Assembly: GCF_011682065.1 (NCBI RefSeq)
Contig: NZ_VUYU01000011.1
Coordinates: 124,001 to 188,000 of the forward strand
Direction of reading: 5' to 3'
Source: Massilia rubra
GTDB taxonomy: Bacteria; Pseudomonadota; Gammaproteobacteria; Burkholderiales; Burkholderiaceae_D
Length of the DNA: 64,000 nt
The notes under the pieces are model-generated. The model was not told the DNA's origin and made no database searches. It saw nothing but the letters and a program-made list of their open reading frames with translations. Of this stretch, positions 26,467 to 36,782 are shown piece by piece (within the stretch, counting starts at the first letter, position 1; each line of letters starts with the position of its first letter). Both the position numbers and the translations under genes were made by a program.

Positions 26467-29268
26467 ATGAAGCGCAATCAGTCAGTAGTGAATAAGAACG
26501 CAGAGCGTCCTGTATCGACCAGCCTGACGCCGGTAGCGTCGGCGGCAGCTATTCTGGTGTTGAGTATCGCGATGTCGGCCCAGGCGCAAGCCCAGGCGAC
26601 CGCCGCCGCAACCGTGCCGGCCGTGGACCCGGACGCCAAGACCGAAGTGGTGGTCGTGACCGGTATTCGCGCGGCCATGCAGCAGTCGCTGAACCAGAAA
26701 CGCAATTCGGACACGATGGTCGAAGTCATTACTGCTGAAGACGTGGGCAAGATGCCCGACAAGAACGTCGCCGACTCCCTGCAACGCTTGCCGGGCGTGA
26801 GCGTGGCCGCGGCCGGCGGCTCGGAAGGCAGCTTCGGCGAGAACGACCGCGTGGCCCTGCGCGGCACCCCGTTCGGCCTGACCCTTACCACCTTGAACAG
26901 CCACACCGTCTCGAGCGGCGACTGGTTTGCCGATAACATCATCGGCGGTGGCCGCAGCGTCAGCTTCTCCCTGTTCCCGTCCGAACTGATCGGCCGCGTG
27001 ACGGTACACAAAGGTTCGCAGGCCAACCTGCTCGAAGGCGGCGCGGTCGGTGTGGTGGACATCGAAACGCGCAAACCGCTGGACTTCAAGAAGGGCATCA
27101 GCGCACAGGTCAGCCTGGGCGCCGTCAATTCGCAAAACTCGGGCAAGAACGATGGCCAGTTCAACGGCCTGGTGAACTGGAAGAACGAAGCCGGCAACCT
27201 GGCGGTGATGGTCCAGGGCTTCCATGAAAAACGCACCCTGAGCCGGGTCGGCCAGGAAAACGGCCTCTGGTACGATCCGGTCGACGCCGGCTCGTCCATC
27301 GACAAGGGCGTGCCTGGTTCCTCGACCGCCATCAAGACCGATCCGGTCAAGGGCGCCAAGGCCAACTACCTGGGCGGCACCGCCTGGTTCGAACAGGAGC
27401 GCACCCGCAAGGGCGGCCTGATCGACGTGCAGTTCAAGCCGACCAGCGACATCATGCTCGACCTTTCCGTGTTCCGTTCGCACCTCGACGCACCGAACAT
27501 CAACCACAACTTCATGCAGTCGCTGGGGCGCTTCCTGGCGCCGAACTGGACGGCCAAGGATTTCCCGGCCGGTAACGTGAGCGGTACTGTCAACAACGGC
27601 GTGCTGACCCAGCTGACCGGCACCGTGCCGGCGAACTGCGGCGCGGTCTGCGGCACCATGTCGAGTGCGGTGCAGGAAGAATTCAGCCGTCCGGTGGCCG
27701 AAAGCCAATCCAAGTTCGTCAACCTGGACGGCAAATGGCGCGTCAACGACAAGCTGACCCTGGCCGGCAAGGTCGGCTCGACCAAAGGCCTGGGCAATAC
27801 CAAAAGCGGCGCGCTGGGCGTCTGGATGCCGTACACCGGCGGCAGCTACACCATGAATGGCGTCGACAAGGCAGTCACCTACGTGATCCCGGGCGCGGAC
27901 AAGTTCTCGATCGGTGGCGGCCCTGACGGCAGCGGCAATGTGCCTTACACCTATGGTTCGCACGTGACCGCGATCGACAAGGAAGTCTACGGCCAGGTCG
28001 ACGGTACCTACAAACTGGACCTGGCCAGCGTGCAGTCGATCCAGTTCGGCGTGCGCGGTGCGGAGCACAAGCGCGACCTGACCGCCATCGGCATCAACGC
28101 CTTGCCAAGCCTGTCCCTGGTCAGCAACCTGCCGATGGGCGGCCTGACCTCGTTCCCGACCGAGTTCAACGACCTCGACGCCAACGGCGCCGGCTGGTGG
28201 ACGTTCTCGCGCGAAGCGGTCAACAACTGGCTGAGCACCCATGCCAAGTACGAAGGCCACTTGAAGCAAAACGAATTCAAGATCAAGGAGCCGACCCGTT
28301 CGGCCTACGTGATGGCGAACTTCGGCGCCGAAGGCATTTCGGGCAATATCGGCGTGCGCGTGGTGCACACCAAGGAATCGGTCGAGCGTAACGAAATCGC
28401 GCCGTCCGGCACTTTCGAGCCGCGCCTGTACACCAATACCTACCTCGACTTCCTGCCAAGCGCAAACTTCCGCATGGACCTGTCGAAGAACCTGGTGGCG
28501 CGCTTCTCGACCAGCCGCACCATGGCGCGTCCGGAACTGGGCCAGATGGCCGGTACCGACCTGCTCGATGTGCAGGGCACCGGCAAAGCGGGTAATCCGA
28601 ACCTGCGTCCAATCCGCGCAAACAACTTCGACCTGGGCGTGGAGTGGTATTTTGCCGAGAAGTCGCTGCTGGCGGCCGGCGCGTTCTACTCGGCGCTGGA
28701 CGGCTACGTGACCTACGGTTCGGGCACGGCGACCTTCTACAACCAGCTGCAGAAGAAGAACACCGAGTACAAGATCGACACCCCGCTCAACACCACGGCG
28801 GAAGTGAAGGGCCTGGAGTTCTCGTATCAGCAGGCGCTGCCGGCAGGCTTCGGCGTGAATGCGAATTACACCTACACCCTGGGTAAAGAAACCGGCAAGG
28901 CGCCGGGTTCGATGTGCGGCGCGCTCACGTATGCCGATTGCACCCTGATCGGAACGTCCAAGAACGCGTATAACGTCGGCGCTTTCTATGAGCAGAACAA
29001 GATCAGCGCGCGTTTGACTTACAGCTGGCGCTCGGGCTTCCTGAATGGCACGAGCCGCAGTTCGGCCTCGTACCAGGCCTCGGTCGGTTCGCTGTCGGCG
29101 TCGCTGGCCTACCAGATCAACGAGAACTTCAGCGTGACCCTCGATGGCAAGGACCTGAACAATCCGATGGTGCGTTCGGTGATCCACACCGCCGGTGCGA
29201 TGGATGTGCCAGGCTCGCTGTACAAGAACGGTCGCCAGATCTACCTGGCGCTGCACGGCAAATACTAA
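26467..29268 (+). CDS. TonB-dependent receptor (Xanthomonas/Caulobacter type)
   Basis: This 933-residue outer-membrane barrel takes up a bulky substrate using TonB energy. The start at 26467 has AGGGGG upstream. After an unusually long N-terminal signal region ending near AQAQA, the TonB box is EVVVVTG. The plug domain contains RAAMQQSLNQKRNSDTMVEV, DKNVADSLQRLPGVSV and RGTPFGLTLTTLNSHTVSSG. The C-terminal strand ends YLALHGKY with a terminal aromatic. The MVEVITAEDVGKMPDKNVAD style is typical of TIGR01782 receptors used for sugars. The adjacent GntR and shared operator-like sites suggest GlcNAc or chitooligosaccharide uptake; this is inference. Confidence 0.92.
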   Translation: MKRNQSVVNKNAERPVSTSLTPVASAAAILVLSIAMSAQAQAQATAAATVPAVDPDAKTEVVVVTGIRAAMQQSLNQKRNSDTMVEVITAEDVGKMPDKNVADSLQRLPGVSVAAAGGSEGSFGENDRVALRGTPFGLTLTTLNSHTVSSGDWFADNIIGGGRSVSFSLFPSELIGRVTVHKGSQANLLEGGAVGVVDIETRKPLDFKKGISAQVSLGAVNSQNSGKNDGQFNGLVNWKNEAGNLAVMVQGFHEKRTLSRVGQENGLWYDPVDAGSSIDKGVPGSSTAIKTDPVKGAKANYLGGTAWFEQERTRKGGLIDVQFKPTSDIMLDLSVFRSHLDAPNINHNFMQSLGRFLAPNWTAKDFPAGNVSGTVNNGVLTQLTGTVPANCGAVCGTMSSAVQEEFSRPVAESQSKFVNLDGKWRVNDKLTLAGKVGSTKGLGNTKSGALGVWMPYTGGSYTMNGVDKAVTYVIPGADKFSIGGGPDGSGNVPYTYGSHVTAIDKEVYGQVDGTYKLDLASVQSIQFGVRGAEHKRDLTAIGINALPSLSLVSNLPMGGLTSFPTEFNDLDANGAGWWTFSREAVNNWLSTHAKYEGHLKQNEFKIKEPTRSAYVMANFGAEGISGNIGVRVVHTKESVERNEIAPSGTFEPRLYTNTYLDFLPSANFRMDLSKNLVARFSTSRTMARPELGQMAGTDLLDVQGTGKAGNPNLRPIRANNFDLGVEWYFAEKSLLAAGAFYSALDGYVTYGSGTATFYNQLQKKNTEYKIDTPLNTTAEVKGLEFSYQQALPAGFGVNANYTYTLGKETGKAPGSMCGALTYADCTLIGTSKNAYNVGAFYEQNKISARLTYSWRSGFLNGTSRSSASYQASVGSLSASLAYQINENFSVTLDGKDLNNPMVRSVIHTAGAMDVPGSLYKNGRQIYLALHGKY

Positions 29269-29304
29269 GCCGATGATGGAGGGACTTCGGTCCCTTTGAG
29301 AAAG

Positions 29305-29336
29305 AACGGGACGCTGCTGCGTCCCGTTAGTTTTTT
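29305..29336 (+). terminator. Rho-independent terminator after the TonB receptor
   Basis: A perfect 10-bp stem AACGGGACGC (29305-29314) with GCGTCCCGTT (29319-29328) and a four-base loop is followed by a six-T run at 29331. A smaller hairpin AGGGAC-TTCG-GTCCCT lies just before it, within 29279-29294. Confidence 0.93.
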
Positions 29337-29518
29337 GGGAGACCATTGTGCTTCATCCTTACCGGACTGCATTGCTCCCCAGTCCGGGAGTTGCATGGTC
29401 CTGTCGGCGAAGGCACGACTTGCGTTGCCGGATTACGAGGTGAGCGTAATGATTGGACCGGAGCCGCAGGATTGAATTGTGCGATCCGCTGAGGTGAGTC
29501 GCCGGGTGTTGCATAATC

Positions 29519-30229
29519 ATGCACATGGGACGCAAAACGTCACCGCTTACCGGCCACGAGTTTGATTGGAAGAAAATGAAATTTACCGATGAAATGGCAG
29601 CCGCGTTTCCAAAACGGAATCCACTGCCGGACGTGCTGCGGCAAGCCCTGCAATTCATGGAAGAACTCGGCTGCGTCCGGACGCGCCGCGATGGGAGCCG
29701 GTATATGACCGTGTACCCTGATCCCGAACATGACAACGTTACGGCAAACGCCTTCCACGTGCCGGACCCGGCCGATACCGCCGGCTGGACCCACTGTAAC
29801 GATCCCGAGGTGAACGACCGCCTGGTGATATTCCTGAGAACCGGCGGCGATGGATCCTGGGCCGGGCTTTGGCTGGACGACGATGGGCAACAGCGGATCG
29901 TGCATTTGGGCTCGGGGTCCGGGTCGGTGATGCTTTGTGTGCTGACAGAAAATATGGAAGACCTGTTGCGCCTGCTTGCAATTGGTTATACCGAACTCTG
30001 TTGGCCCGATGATTTTGAGCGAACGCCAGATGAGGTATTTGAGGAGCAATGCGACGACGATGACGATGACACTCCACCACCTCTGCTGTTTCAAGACTAT
30101 GTTAAAGAGAAACTACGACTAAGCATTCCAGAGCGCGCGTCGGAGATCGTGTCAAGTACCGTCAGCATGGACGAAGTGGAATCGCGTGACCCATTCTGGA
30201 ACTGGATCAAGCGCCTTAACGATCAGTGA
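29519..30229 (+). CDS. SUKH/SMI1-KNR4-like hypothetical protein
   Basis: This is a 236-residue acidic protein with no signal peptide. The stretch WAGLWLDDDGQQRIVHLGSG followed by SVMLCVLTENMEDLLRLLAI-GYTEL resembles the core of SUKH-superfamily (SMI1/KNR4) proteins, many of which act as immunity proteins against secreted toxins. An Asp-rich run (CDDDDDD near residue 180) precedes a helical C-terminus ending in FWNWIKRLNDQ. No toxin gene lies beside it except the unrelated RelE/ParE pair downstream. Codon use looks a little less GC-biased than its neighbours, which may hint at recent gain. The start could be 29519 or 29525. Confidence 0.65.
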   Translation: MHMGRKTSPLTGHEFDWKKMKFTDEMAAAFPKRNPLPDVLRQALQFMEELGCVRTRRDGSRYMTVYPDPEHDNVTANAFHVPDPADTAGWTHCNDPEVNDRLVIFLRTGGDGSWAGLWLDDDGQQRIVHLGSGSGSVMLCVLTENMEDLLRLLAIGYTELCWPDDFERTPDEVFEEQCDDDDDDTPPPLLFQDYVKEKLRLSIPERASEIVSSTVSMDEVESRDPFWNWIKRLNDQ

Positions 30230-30351
30230 TGGGCCGCCATGTGCGTGCAAATCGTTGGCGGTTTGCCGGCAAGCGGCGTATCCGGCCCCGATCGCGCGCA
30301 TGTCCGCCTGCTTCTCAAGCGAGTCCAGAGTTGTTAAGTTTGCTGAATGAA

Positions 30352-30642
30352 CTACGTCCGGAAGCCCACTTCGCGTTGATGCCTGATGGATAAAATTTGA
30401 ATGAGGTCATGATGCGCATCGTAGTTGTACAGCGCGAGGTAGCCGCTCTTTCCTTGTGAAATGACCAGTTCATGCATCCCCGTTTCGGCTGGCCGGCCAA
30501 CGAAAGGATGACGACCAAGAATACTGATGGCTTCGTCAATCAAATCGAGCGTCCCGGAAACGTCTACATTATTTGTGACAAGAAAATCACTGATACGTTC
30601 AAGGTCGGCAATGGCGCGGTTCGTGTAACTTACTTTCGCCAT
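30352..30642 (-). CDS. RelE/ParE family toxin
   Basis: The 96-residue protein has the RelE/ParE layout: VSYTNRAIADLERISDFLVT, IDEAISILGRHPFVGRPAET, then HELVISQGKSGYLALYNYDA and the C-terminal IQILSIRHQREVGF. It would be an mRNA interferase or a gyrase poison; family members of either type share this fold. Its start lies inside the 3' end of the antitoxin gene (13-base overlap), the usual translational coupling. The antitoxin is immediately upstream on the same strand. Confidence 0.88.
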   Translation of the reverse strand: MAKVSYTNRAIADLERISDFLVTNNVDVSGTLDLIDEAISILGRHPFVGRPAETGMHELVISQGKSGYLALYNYDAHHDLIQILSIRHQREVGFRT

Positions 30643-30914
30643 GGCTTGGCCTCGGGCCTGGCTGTGTCAGGATTGCTAAGGCGCTCCCGCAGGTAGGTGC
30701 GTACGTCGTCGGCATCGTAGCCCATTCCTGTTTCCCGCATGTCGGCGAGCGCAGCTTGAGCCTGAGCAACGAACTCCGCTCGTTGCTCAGCCGCATCTGC
30801 AGCCTGGCTGATCGCCCCGATCATGAACGCGTGGGTGCTTATTCCCAATTCCTCGGCTGCCGCGACGGCGCGCTCTTTGAGTTCCGTAGAAAGTTTTAGT
30901 GAGGTGGTTGACAT
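30630..30914 (-). CDS. Ribbon-helix-helix antitoxin (CopG/ParD-like)
   Basis: The start at 30914 with a GGAG ribosome site gives 94 residues. The N-terminus TTSLKLSTELKERAVAAAEE with LGISTHAFMIGAI is a ribbon-helix-helix DNA-binding motif. The C-terminal part (ADMRETGMGYDADDVRTYLR) is the disordered toxin-binding tail. It would neutralise the downstream RelE/ParE-type toxin and repress the operon. An inverted repeat sits immediately upstream. Upstream in-frame starts (30926, 30965) are possible. Confidence 0.87.
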   Translation of the reverse strand: MSTTSLKLSTELKERAVAAAEELGISTHAFMIGAISQAADAAEQRAEFVAQAQAALADMRETGMGYDADDVRTYLRERLSNPDTARPEAKPWRK

Positions 30915-30929
30915 GATCAAAGACTCCAT

Positions 30930-30957
30930 AAAAGGTGTCACTAGAGTAGCACCTTTT
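30930..30957 (-). promoter_or_regulatory. Candidate toxin-antitoxin operator
   Basis: The inverted repeat AAAAGGTG (30930-30937) and CACCTTTT (30950-30957) lies 16 bases upstream of the antitoxin start, where the operon promoter should be. It is the right size and place for autoregulation by the ribbon-helix-helix antitoxin. Confidence 0.55.
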
Positions 30958-31096
30958 TTACCCACGAGTTTACCCCGCTTCGAGGACCGCGATGAGCAAG
31001 GCGGCGATCAAGGTCAGACGGCGCCAACATGCAATTGGTTCAACACATCTTCATCCTGTTTGACTTCGATTAAGCTCTGGCTGCGTTAACGACAAA

Positions 31097-31127
31097 GGGC
31101 GGGCCCAGCCTGCGCCGGAACCCGCCC
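31097..31127 (-). terminator. Weak hairpin after the secreted repeat-protein gene
   Basis: GGGCGGG (31097-31103) pairs with CCCGCCC (31121-31127). On the minus strand it is followed by only three T, so termination would be weak. It lies 23 bases past the stop codon at 31150. Confidence 0.4.
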
Positions 31128-31149
31128 CATCAAACGGCCATGCCGCGAA

Positions 31150-32481
31150 TTACTTGGCTACTGGCGCTGCCGCCGCTGCCGCCGCTGCCGTATCGGCAGG
31201 ACGCTTCAGCCACATCACCCAGTAACGCGCCAGGTCGCCGATGCCATCGGTGCCCTTGATGCCTTCGAAGGTCTTGATCGCATCATCCTTGCGGCCGCCC
31301 TTGGCCAGCGCCATGCCCAGCTTGAGCTTGGCTTCTTCCGGACGCTTCAGGCCGCCTTTGGCGATGCCTTTTTCGATCAGGTCGATACCCTTGGCGTGCT
31401 CGTCCATGGTCGAGTACGCGTAACCGAGGTTGACCAGGCCGGTGCCGTCTTTCAGCTTGGACGCACTGGCTTCGCCCGAAGCGATGTTCTTGACGTCGTC
31501 CGCGGCGTTCTTGTTGGCGCGCTCGCGCAGCGACTTGTGCTTGGAAGCGTTCGCGCCGGTGCCCAGTACATTCGCGGCGAAACCGGCGTCAACCGCCTTT
31601 TTCGCTTCGATCGGGAAACCGGCCAACAGCGCCAGTTCGGCCATCTCGACATACTGTTCCGCTTCCATTTGCTTGAGCACGGTCGTCTCGAGACGGTACG
31701 CGTCCAGCTGCAGTTTGCTGTTGAAGCTGGTCTTGCCGTACATGCGGTGCAGCAGGTCGGCCCACAGTTCTTCGGTCGGATACGAGGCCACCAGCTTCTC
31801 GACGGTGGCGGTGTAGGTCGCCATGTCCTTCTGCTTGCCGGCGATCGTGGCCAGCAGGCGCAGGTCGTCCGCTGGCGGCACCTTGCCGGCTTTTTCGGAT
31901 TCGGCCAGCATGGCTGTCACTTCGGTCTTGGCCGCTGCGAAATCGTTGTTCAGGAAGTAGGCACGCACGATCGAGCCGCGCACGCGCGTCGGCGAGCCGC
32001 CGTCGCTGATGTAGCGCTTCATCCATTCAATCGCCTTCGGATAGTTCTTGGCGTTGAACTGCATGTTGCCCATCGCCAGGATGAATTCCGGCTTGTCGGC
32101 CGCCGGCGTGCTTGGCGAGTTGATGATCGCTTCGAGCGAGCTCATGGCCAAGGCATCGTTGCCGCTGGCCGAGGCCAGCGCGAACTTCATGCGTTCGATG
32201 ACGTAGGTTTCGTACGGGGTACGGTTGGCAAAGGCTTCGGCGGCGGTGACTTTTTCCTGGACTTCGGCGAATTTCTTACCGTCGATCAGGCCTTTGATCA
32301 TGCCTGGCTCGAGCAGCTTGTACAGATCCGGACGAACGGTGTCGGGTTTGGTCGGCGCGGCGCTGGTCGCAGGCGTTGCCGGGGCGGTTTGTGCGCTGGC
32401 GCTGGTCATCAGGGCGGGGGCGGCGTTGAGGCCAATGGCGGCCAAGATCAGGCTGATACGAGCGAGACGAAACTGGGACAT
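31150..32481 (-). CDS. Secreted TPR-like repeat protein
   Basis: The start at 32481 (MSQFRLARISLILAAIG) with AAGGA upstream gives 443 residues and a clear signal peptide ending near SASAQ. The mature protein is Ala/Lys-rich and alpha-helical, with TPR-like helix pairs such as ILAMGNMQFNAKNYPKAIEW and AKLKLGMALAKGGRKDDAIK-TFEGIKG near the C-terminus, and an Ala run before the end (ADTAAAAAAAAPVAK). No catalytic motif is seen. Predicted periplasmic scaffold; function unknown. It lies between the toxin-antitoxin pair and the GlcNAc operon, with its own promoter region. Confidence 0.78.
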   Translation of the reverse strand: MSQFRLARISLILAAIGLNAAPALMTSASAQTAPATPATSAAPTKPDTVRPDLYKLLEPGMIKGLIDGKKFAEVQEKVTAAEAFANRTPYETYVIERMKFALASASGNDALAMSSLEAIINSPSTPAADKPEFILAMGNMQFNAKNYPKAIEWMKRYISDGGSPTRVRGSIVRAYFLNNDFAAAKTEVTAMLAESEKAGKVPPADDLRLLATIAGKQKDMATYTATVEKLVASYPTEELWADLLHRMYGKTSFNSKLQLDAYRLETTVLKQMEAEQYVEMAELALLAGFPIEAKKAVDAGFAANVLGTGANASKHKSLRERANKNAADDVKNIASGEASASKLKDGTGLVNLGYAYSTMDEHAKGIDLIEKGIAKGGLKRPEEAKLKLGMALAKGGRKDDAIKTFEGIKGTDGIGDLARYWVMWLKRPADTAAAAAAAAPVAK

Positions 32482-32655
32482 GGAGAATCCTTCAATCAAA
32501 GACATAAAGACAGCCTGACGCTATAACGCATCAGAGCGCCGAACCGTGGACACGTGACTTACATACGCGACATCCGAATGTGATGCGAATTTCGGACGAA
32601 GCGCATATTGTTACATAAACTTTATCTTTGCACGCTGATTTCCGTGCGGACCGGT

Positions 32656-33762
<1,107 letters not shown>

Positions 33763-33763
33763 G

Positions 33764-35080
33764 TCAGCTCGCCGTCGATGGCCGGGCGGCCGCCAGGTCG
33801 GCCTGCTGGCGTTCGCTCGCGCTCATCGGAATGATCTGCGACAGGATCGCCACCGGCACCGCGGCCGCCAGCACCCACAGGAAGAAGTTGTGGTAGCCGA
33901 GCGCGATCTGGATATCGCCGCTGACCCACTTGAACAGCGAAAAACCGAGCTGCATGATCCCGGTCGCAAACGCGTAGTGCGCGGTCTGGTATTTGCCCGG
34001 CGCGACCACCTGCATCATGTACAGGATCAGGCCCACGAAGCCGAAGCCGTAGCCGAACATCTCCACCGCCAGCGCCGCGCCGATCAGGGTCAGGTCGGTC
34101 GGCAGGGTGGTCGACAAGAAGTAGAACACCAGGTTGGGCAGGTTCACCGCCAGGATCAGCACCAGGATGGCGCGCTTGAGGCCCAGCCACGAGGTGAAGT
34201 AGCCGCCGGCGATGCTGCCGATGACAAAAGCGACAGTGCCCGCCGTGCCGTACACGGCGCCCACTTCGATGGTCGTCAATCCCAGTCCGCCCAGGTTGCG
34301 CGCCTCGCGCAGGAACAGCGGGCCGATGGTCTGCACCTGCGCTTCGCCGGCGCGAAACAGAATGATGAACAGGACCGAGACCCAGATACCGGGTTTTTTG
34401 AAGAAGTCGATGATGACTTCCTTGAGCGTGCGCGCAATCGATGCCGCCGTGACGTCGGCGCCGACCGGATTTTTTGCCAGCGGCAGCGCCCAGCTGTTAT
34501 ACAGGCCAAGTGCGGCCATCGCGGCAGCCAGGATGCAGAACACGATGGTCCAGGCCGAGACTACGCCCATGGTCTTTTCAAAATACCCGGCCAGCAGCAG
34601 CAGGCCGCCGGACGAAATGAAGCGCCCGGCGTTGAAAAAGGTGCCGGTCCAGCCGGCGTAGGCTGCCTGTTCTTTTTGCGTCAGGCTCGAGATATACAGG
34701 CCGTCGCAGGCCACGTCGTGCGTGGCCGATGAAATGGCGACCAGGGTGAGCATGACCACGCAGGCGGCGAACCAGAACGGCATGTGCAGCGCCAGCGCCA
34801 CCAGCCCGAGGCAGGCGCCGCCGATCAGCTGGAAGCTGACTACGACGATCTTTTTGCTGCTCGCCAGTTCCAGGAAGGGACTCCAGAGCGGCTTGAAGAT
34901 CCAGGCCGACATGATGGCGGCGGTCCAGTGGGCGATGTCGTCGTTGGCCACGCCCATGCTCTTGAACATCTGGCCGGCCACCATGGCGACTGCGAAGAAG
35001 GGCAGGCCCTGCGCCAGGTACAGGCTGGGGACCCAGGCCAGTGGGCTGCGTTCTTTTTTCGTTGTTTTAGTCAGTTCCAT
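33764..35080 (-). CDS. AmpG-like MFS transporter in the GlcNAc operon
   Basis: The start MELTKTTKKERSP at 35080 is preferred because AAGG lies six bases upstream; ATG at 35086 is nearly on top of the ribosome site. The 438-residue protein has about 12 membrane segments and MFS/AmpG-like sequence (SLYLAQGLPFFAVAMVAGQM, IFKPLWSPFLELASSKK, ATHDVACDGLYISSL, AGWTGTFFNAGRFISSGG). AmpG imports GlcNAc-anhydroMurNAc muropeptides, and related MFS permeases in amino-sugar clusters import GlcNAc. Either substrate fits. It sits between the ABC permeases and the ATPase gene, so the operon has two uptake routes. Confidence 0.85.
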   Translation of the reverse strand: MELTKTTKKERSPLAWVPSLYLAQGLPFFAVAMVAGQMFKSMGVANDDIAHWTAAIMSAWIFKPLWSPFLELASSKKIVVVSFQLIGGACLGLVALALHMPFWFAACVVMLTLVAISSATHDVACDGLYISSLTQKEQAAYAGWTGTFFNAGRFISSGGLLLLAGYFEKTMGVVSAWTIVFCILAAAMAALGLYNSWALPLAKNPVGADVTAASIARTLKEVIIDFFKKPGIWVSVLFIILFRAGEAQVQTIGPLFLREARNLGGLGLTTIEVGAVYGTAGTVAFVIGSIAGGYFTSWLGLKRAILVLILAVNLPNLVFYFLSTTLPTDLTLIGAALAVEMFGYGFGFVGLILYMMQVVAPGKYQTAHYAFATGIMQLGFSLFKWVSGDIQIALGYHNFFLWVLAAAVPVAILSQIIPMSASERQQADLAAARPSTAS

Positions 35081-35097
35081 CGACATCCTTGGGTAGG

Positions 35098-35916
35098 TTA
35101 CTTCACTGCGCCGTCCATGCCGCGCATGAAGAAGCGCTGCGTGAACAGAAAGGCGGCCAGCGTGGGCAGGATCGTCAGCACGGTGCCGGCGGCGATCACG
35201 CGGGTGCTGCTGCCGAAGGTGCCGCGCAAATACAGCACGCCCACCGACAGCGGAAATTCATCCGGTTTGCTCATCACGATCGACGGCCAGATGTACTCGT
35301 TCCAGGCTTCGACCGCGGTCAGGATGCCGACCGTGGCCAGCCACGGCGCGATCAGCGGCAGCATGATCTTGCTGAAGATGATCCACTCCGAGGCGCCGTC
35401 CACGCGCGCGGCGTCGATCAGGTCTTGCGGCACTTCCTCGAAGGCTTGCTTGAGCAGCAGGATGGCGACCGCCGTCACCACGTTCGGCAAAATCACGCCG
35501 GTGTAGGTGTCCACCAGCGACAGCTTGGTGACGGTGATGAAGTTCACCAAAAAATTCACTTCCGACGGCAGCACCAAGGTGGCGAGGATGATCCCGAACA
35601 CCAGTTTGCGGCCACGGAAGTGCATGCGCGCCAGCGGATAGGCGGCCAGGGAACACAATGCCAGCTTCCAGAACACGGTGCAGACGGCGATCAGCACCGA
35701 GTTCTTGAAAAACGCCAGGATCGGAATCGCGCGGAACACCTCCGCAAAGTTCTCCAGCGACGGCTTGCGCGGCCAGAAGGTGGGCGGAAAGGCGAACACA
35801 TTGCCTTCGGTGGAAATCGCCGTGACCAGGGTCCACCAGAACGGGAACACGCACACCACTGCGAGCACGCACAGGATCAGGTAATGGCCGAACGTGGCCA
35901 GCGCACGGGCGCGCAT
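35098..35916 (-). CDS. Carbohydrate ABC transporter permease, MalG type
   Basis: This 272-residue inner-membrane permease has six predicted membrane helices and the EAA loop DAARVDGASEWIIFSKIMLP that docks the ATPase. The N-terminus GHYLILCVLAVVCVFPFWWT and the C-terminal FTQRFFMRGMDGAVK are typical of MalG-type subunits. Its start codon overlaps the stop of the MalF-type gene by one base (TGATG), which indicates coupled translation. Confidence 0.94.
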   Translation of the reverse strand: MRARALATFGHYLILCVLAVVCVFPFWWTLVTAISTEGNVFAFPPTFWPRKPSLENFAEVFRAIPILAFFKNSVLIAVCTVFWKLALCSLAAYPLARMHFRGRKLVFGIILATLVLPSEVNFLVNFITVTKLSLVDTYTGVILPNVVTAVAILLLKQAFEEVPQDLIDAARVDGASEWIIFSKIMLPLIAPWLATVGILTAVEAWNEYIWPSIVMSKPDEFPLSVGVLYLRGTFGSSTRVIAAGTVLTILPTLAAFLFTQRFFMRGMDGAVK

Positions 35917-36782
35917 CAACGATGCTTCGGCTTGAGGTAGCGCAGGCACACCAGCGCGATGCCGATGCAGATGCTCGACACCACCAGGCTGGCGGCCAGC
36001 GCGCGCGGCAGCTTGAGGTGCTTGAGGCCCTGGTCGTAGGCATAGTACAGGGCGGTGAAGGTCGAATTCATCGGCCCGCCCTGGGTCAGTACGTCCACTT
36101 CCTGGTAAGCCTTGAGCGCGGCCAGCACCGACAGGATCGTGCACACGGCGATCGTGGGCCTGAGCATCGGCACGGTGATCTTCCAGAATTGCTGCCAGCG
36201 GTTGGCGCCATCGAGCATGGCCGCTTCCTGCATGTCGGCCGGGATCGATTGCAGCGCGGCCAGGTACATCACCATGTACCAGCCAAGCCCGCGCCAGAGC
36301 GTGACGAACATCACCGCGAACAGGGCCAGGGTGTCGTCAGTCAGCCAGCCGATGGGCGCGTTCGCCAGGCGCAGTTGCATGAAGACGTAATTGAGCGTGC
36401 CCTGTTCATGGAACATGAAGCCCCACATGATGCCCACCACCGACACGGTCGTCACCACCGGCACATAGAAGGCGGCGCGGAACCAGCGGATGCCGGGCAA
36501 CTGGTTATTGACCAGCACCGCCAGCGCCACCGCGCCGACCTGCACGAATGGCACCATCACCAGAAACAGGAGTGAATTCTTGAGCCCCGTGACGAACATC
36601 TCGTTGTCGAAGATGTAGCGGAAATTATCCAGTCCGACGAACGAGGTTGGCCGGATCAGGGAATAGTCGGTGAACGCGAGGAACGAGCCGTAAGCCACCG
36701 GCCAGAACGAAAACACGGCCAGCAGCACCAGTGCCGGTGCCAGGAACAGCCATGCTTGCAGGGTATGGCGCCGTGTCTTCAT
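35916..36782 (-). CDS. Carbohydrate ABC transporter permease, MalF type
   Basis: The protein has 288 residues with six membrane helices. The N-terminus AWLFLAPALVLLAVFSFWPV and DNFRYIFDNEMF are typical of MalF/UgpA permeases. The EAA loop is EAAMLDGANRWQQFWKITVP. It pairs with the MalG-type subunit downstream. Its start overlaps the stop of the binding-protein gene by one base. Confidence 0.94.
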   Translation of the reverse strand: MKTRRHTLQAWLFLAPALVLLAVFSFWPVAYGSFLAFTDYSLIRPTSFVGLDNFRYIFDNEMFVTGLKNSLLFLVMVPFVQVGAVALAVLVNNQLPGIRWFRAAFYVPVVTTVSVVGIMWGFMFHEQGTLNYVFMQLRLANAPIGWLTDDTLALFAVMFVTLWRGLGWYMVMYLAALQSIPADMQEAAMLDGANRWQQFWKITVPMLRPTIAVCTILSVLAALKAYQEVDVLTQGGPMNSTFTALYYAYDQGLKHLKLPRALAASLVVSSICIGIALVCLRYLKPKHR

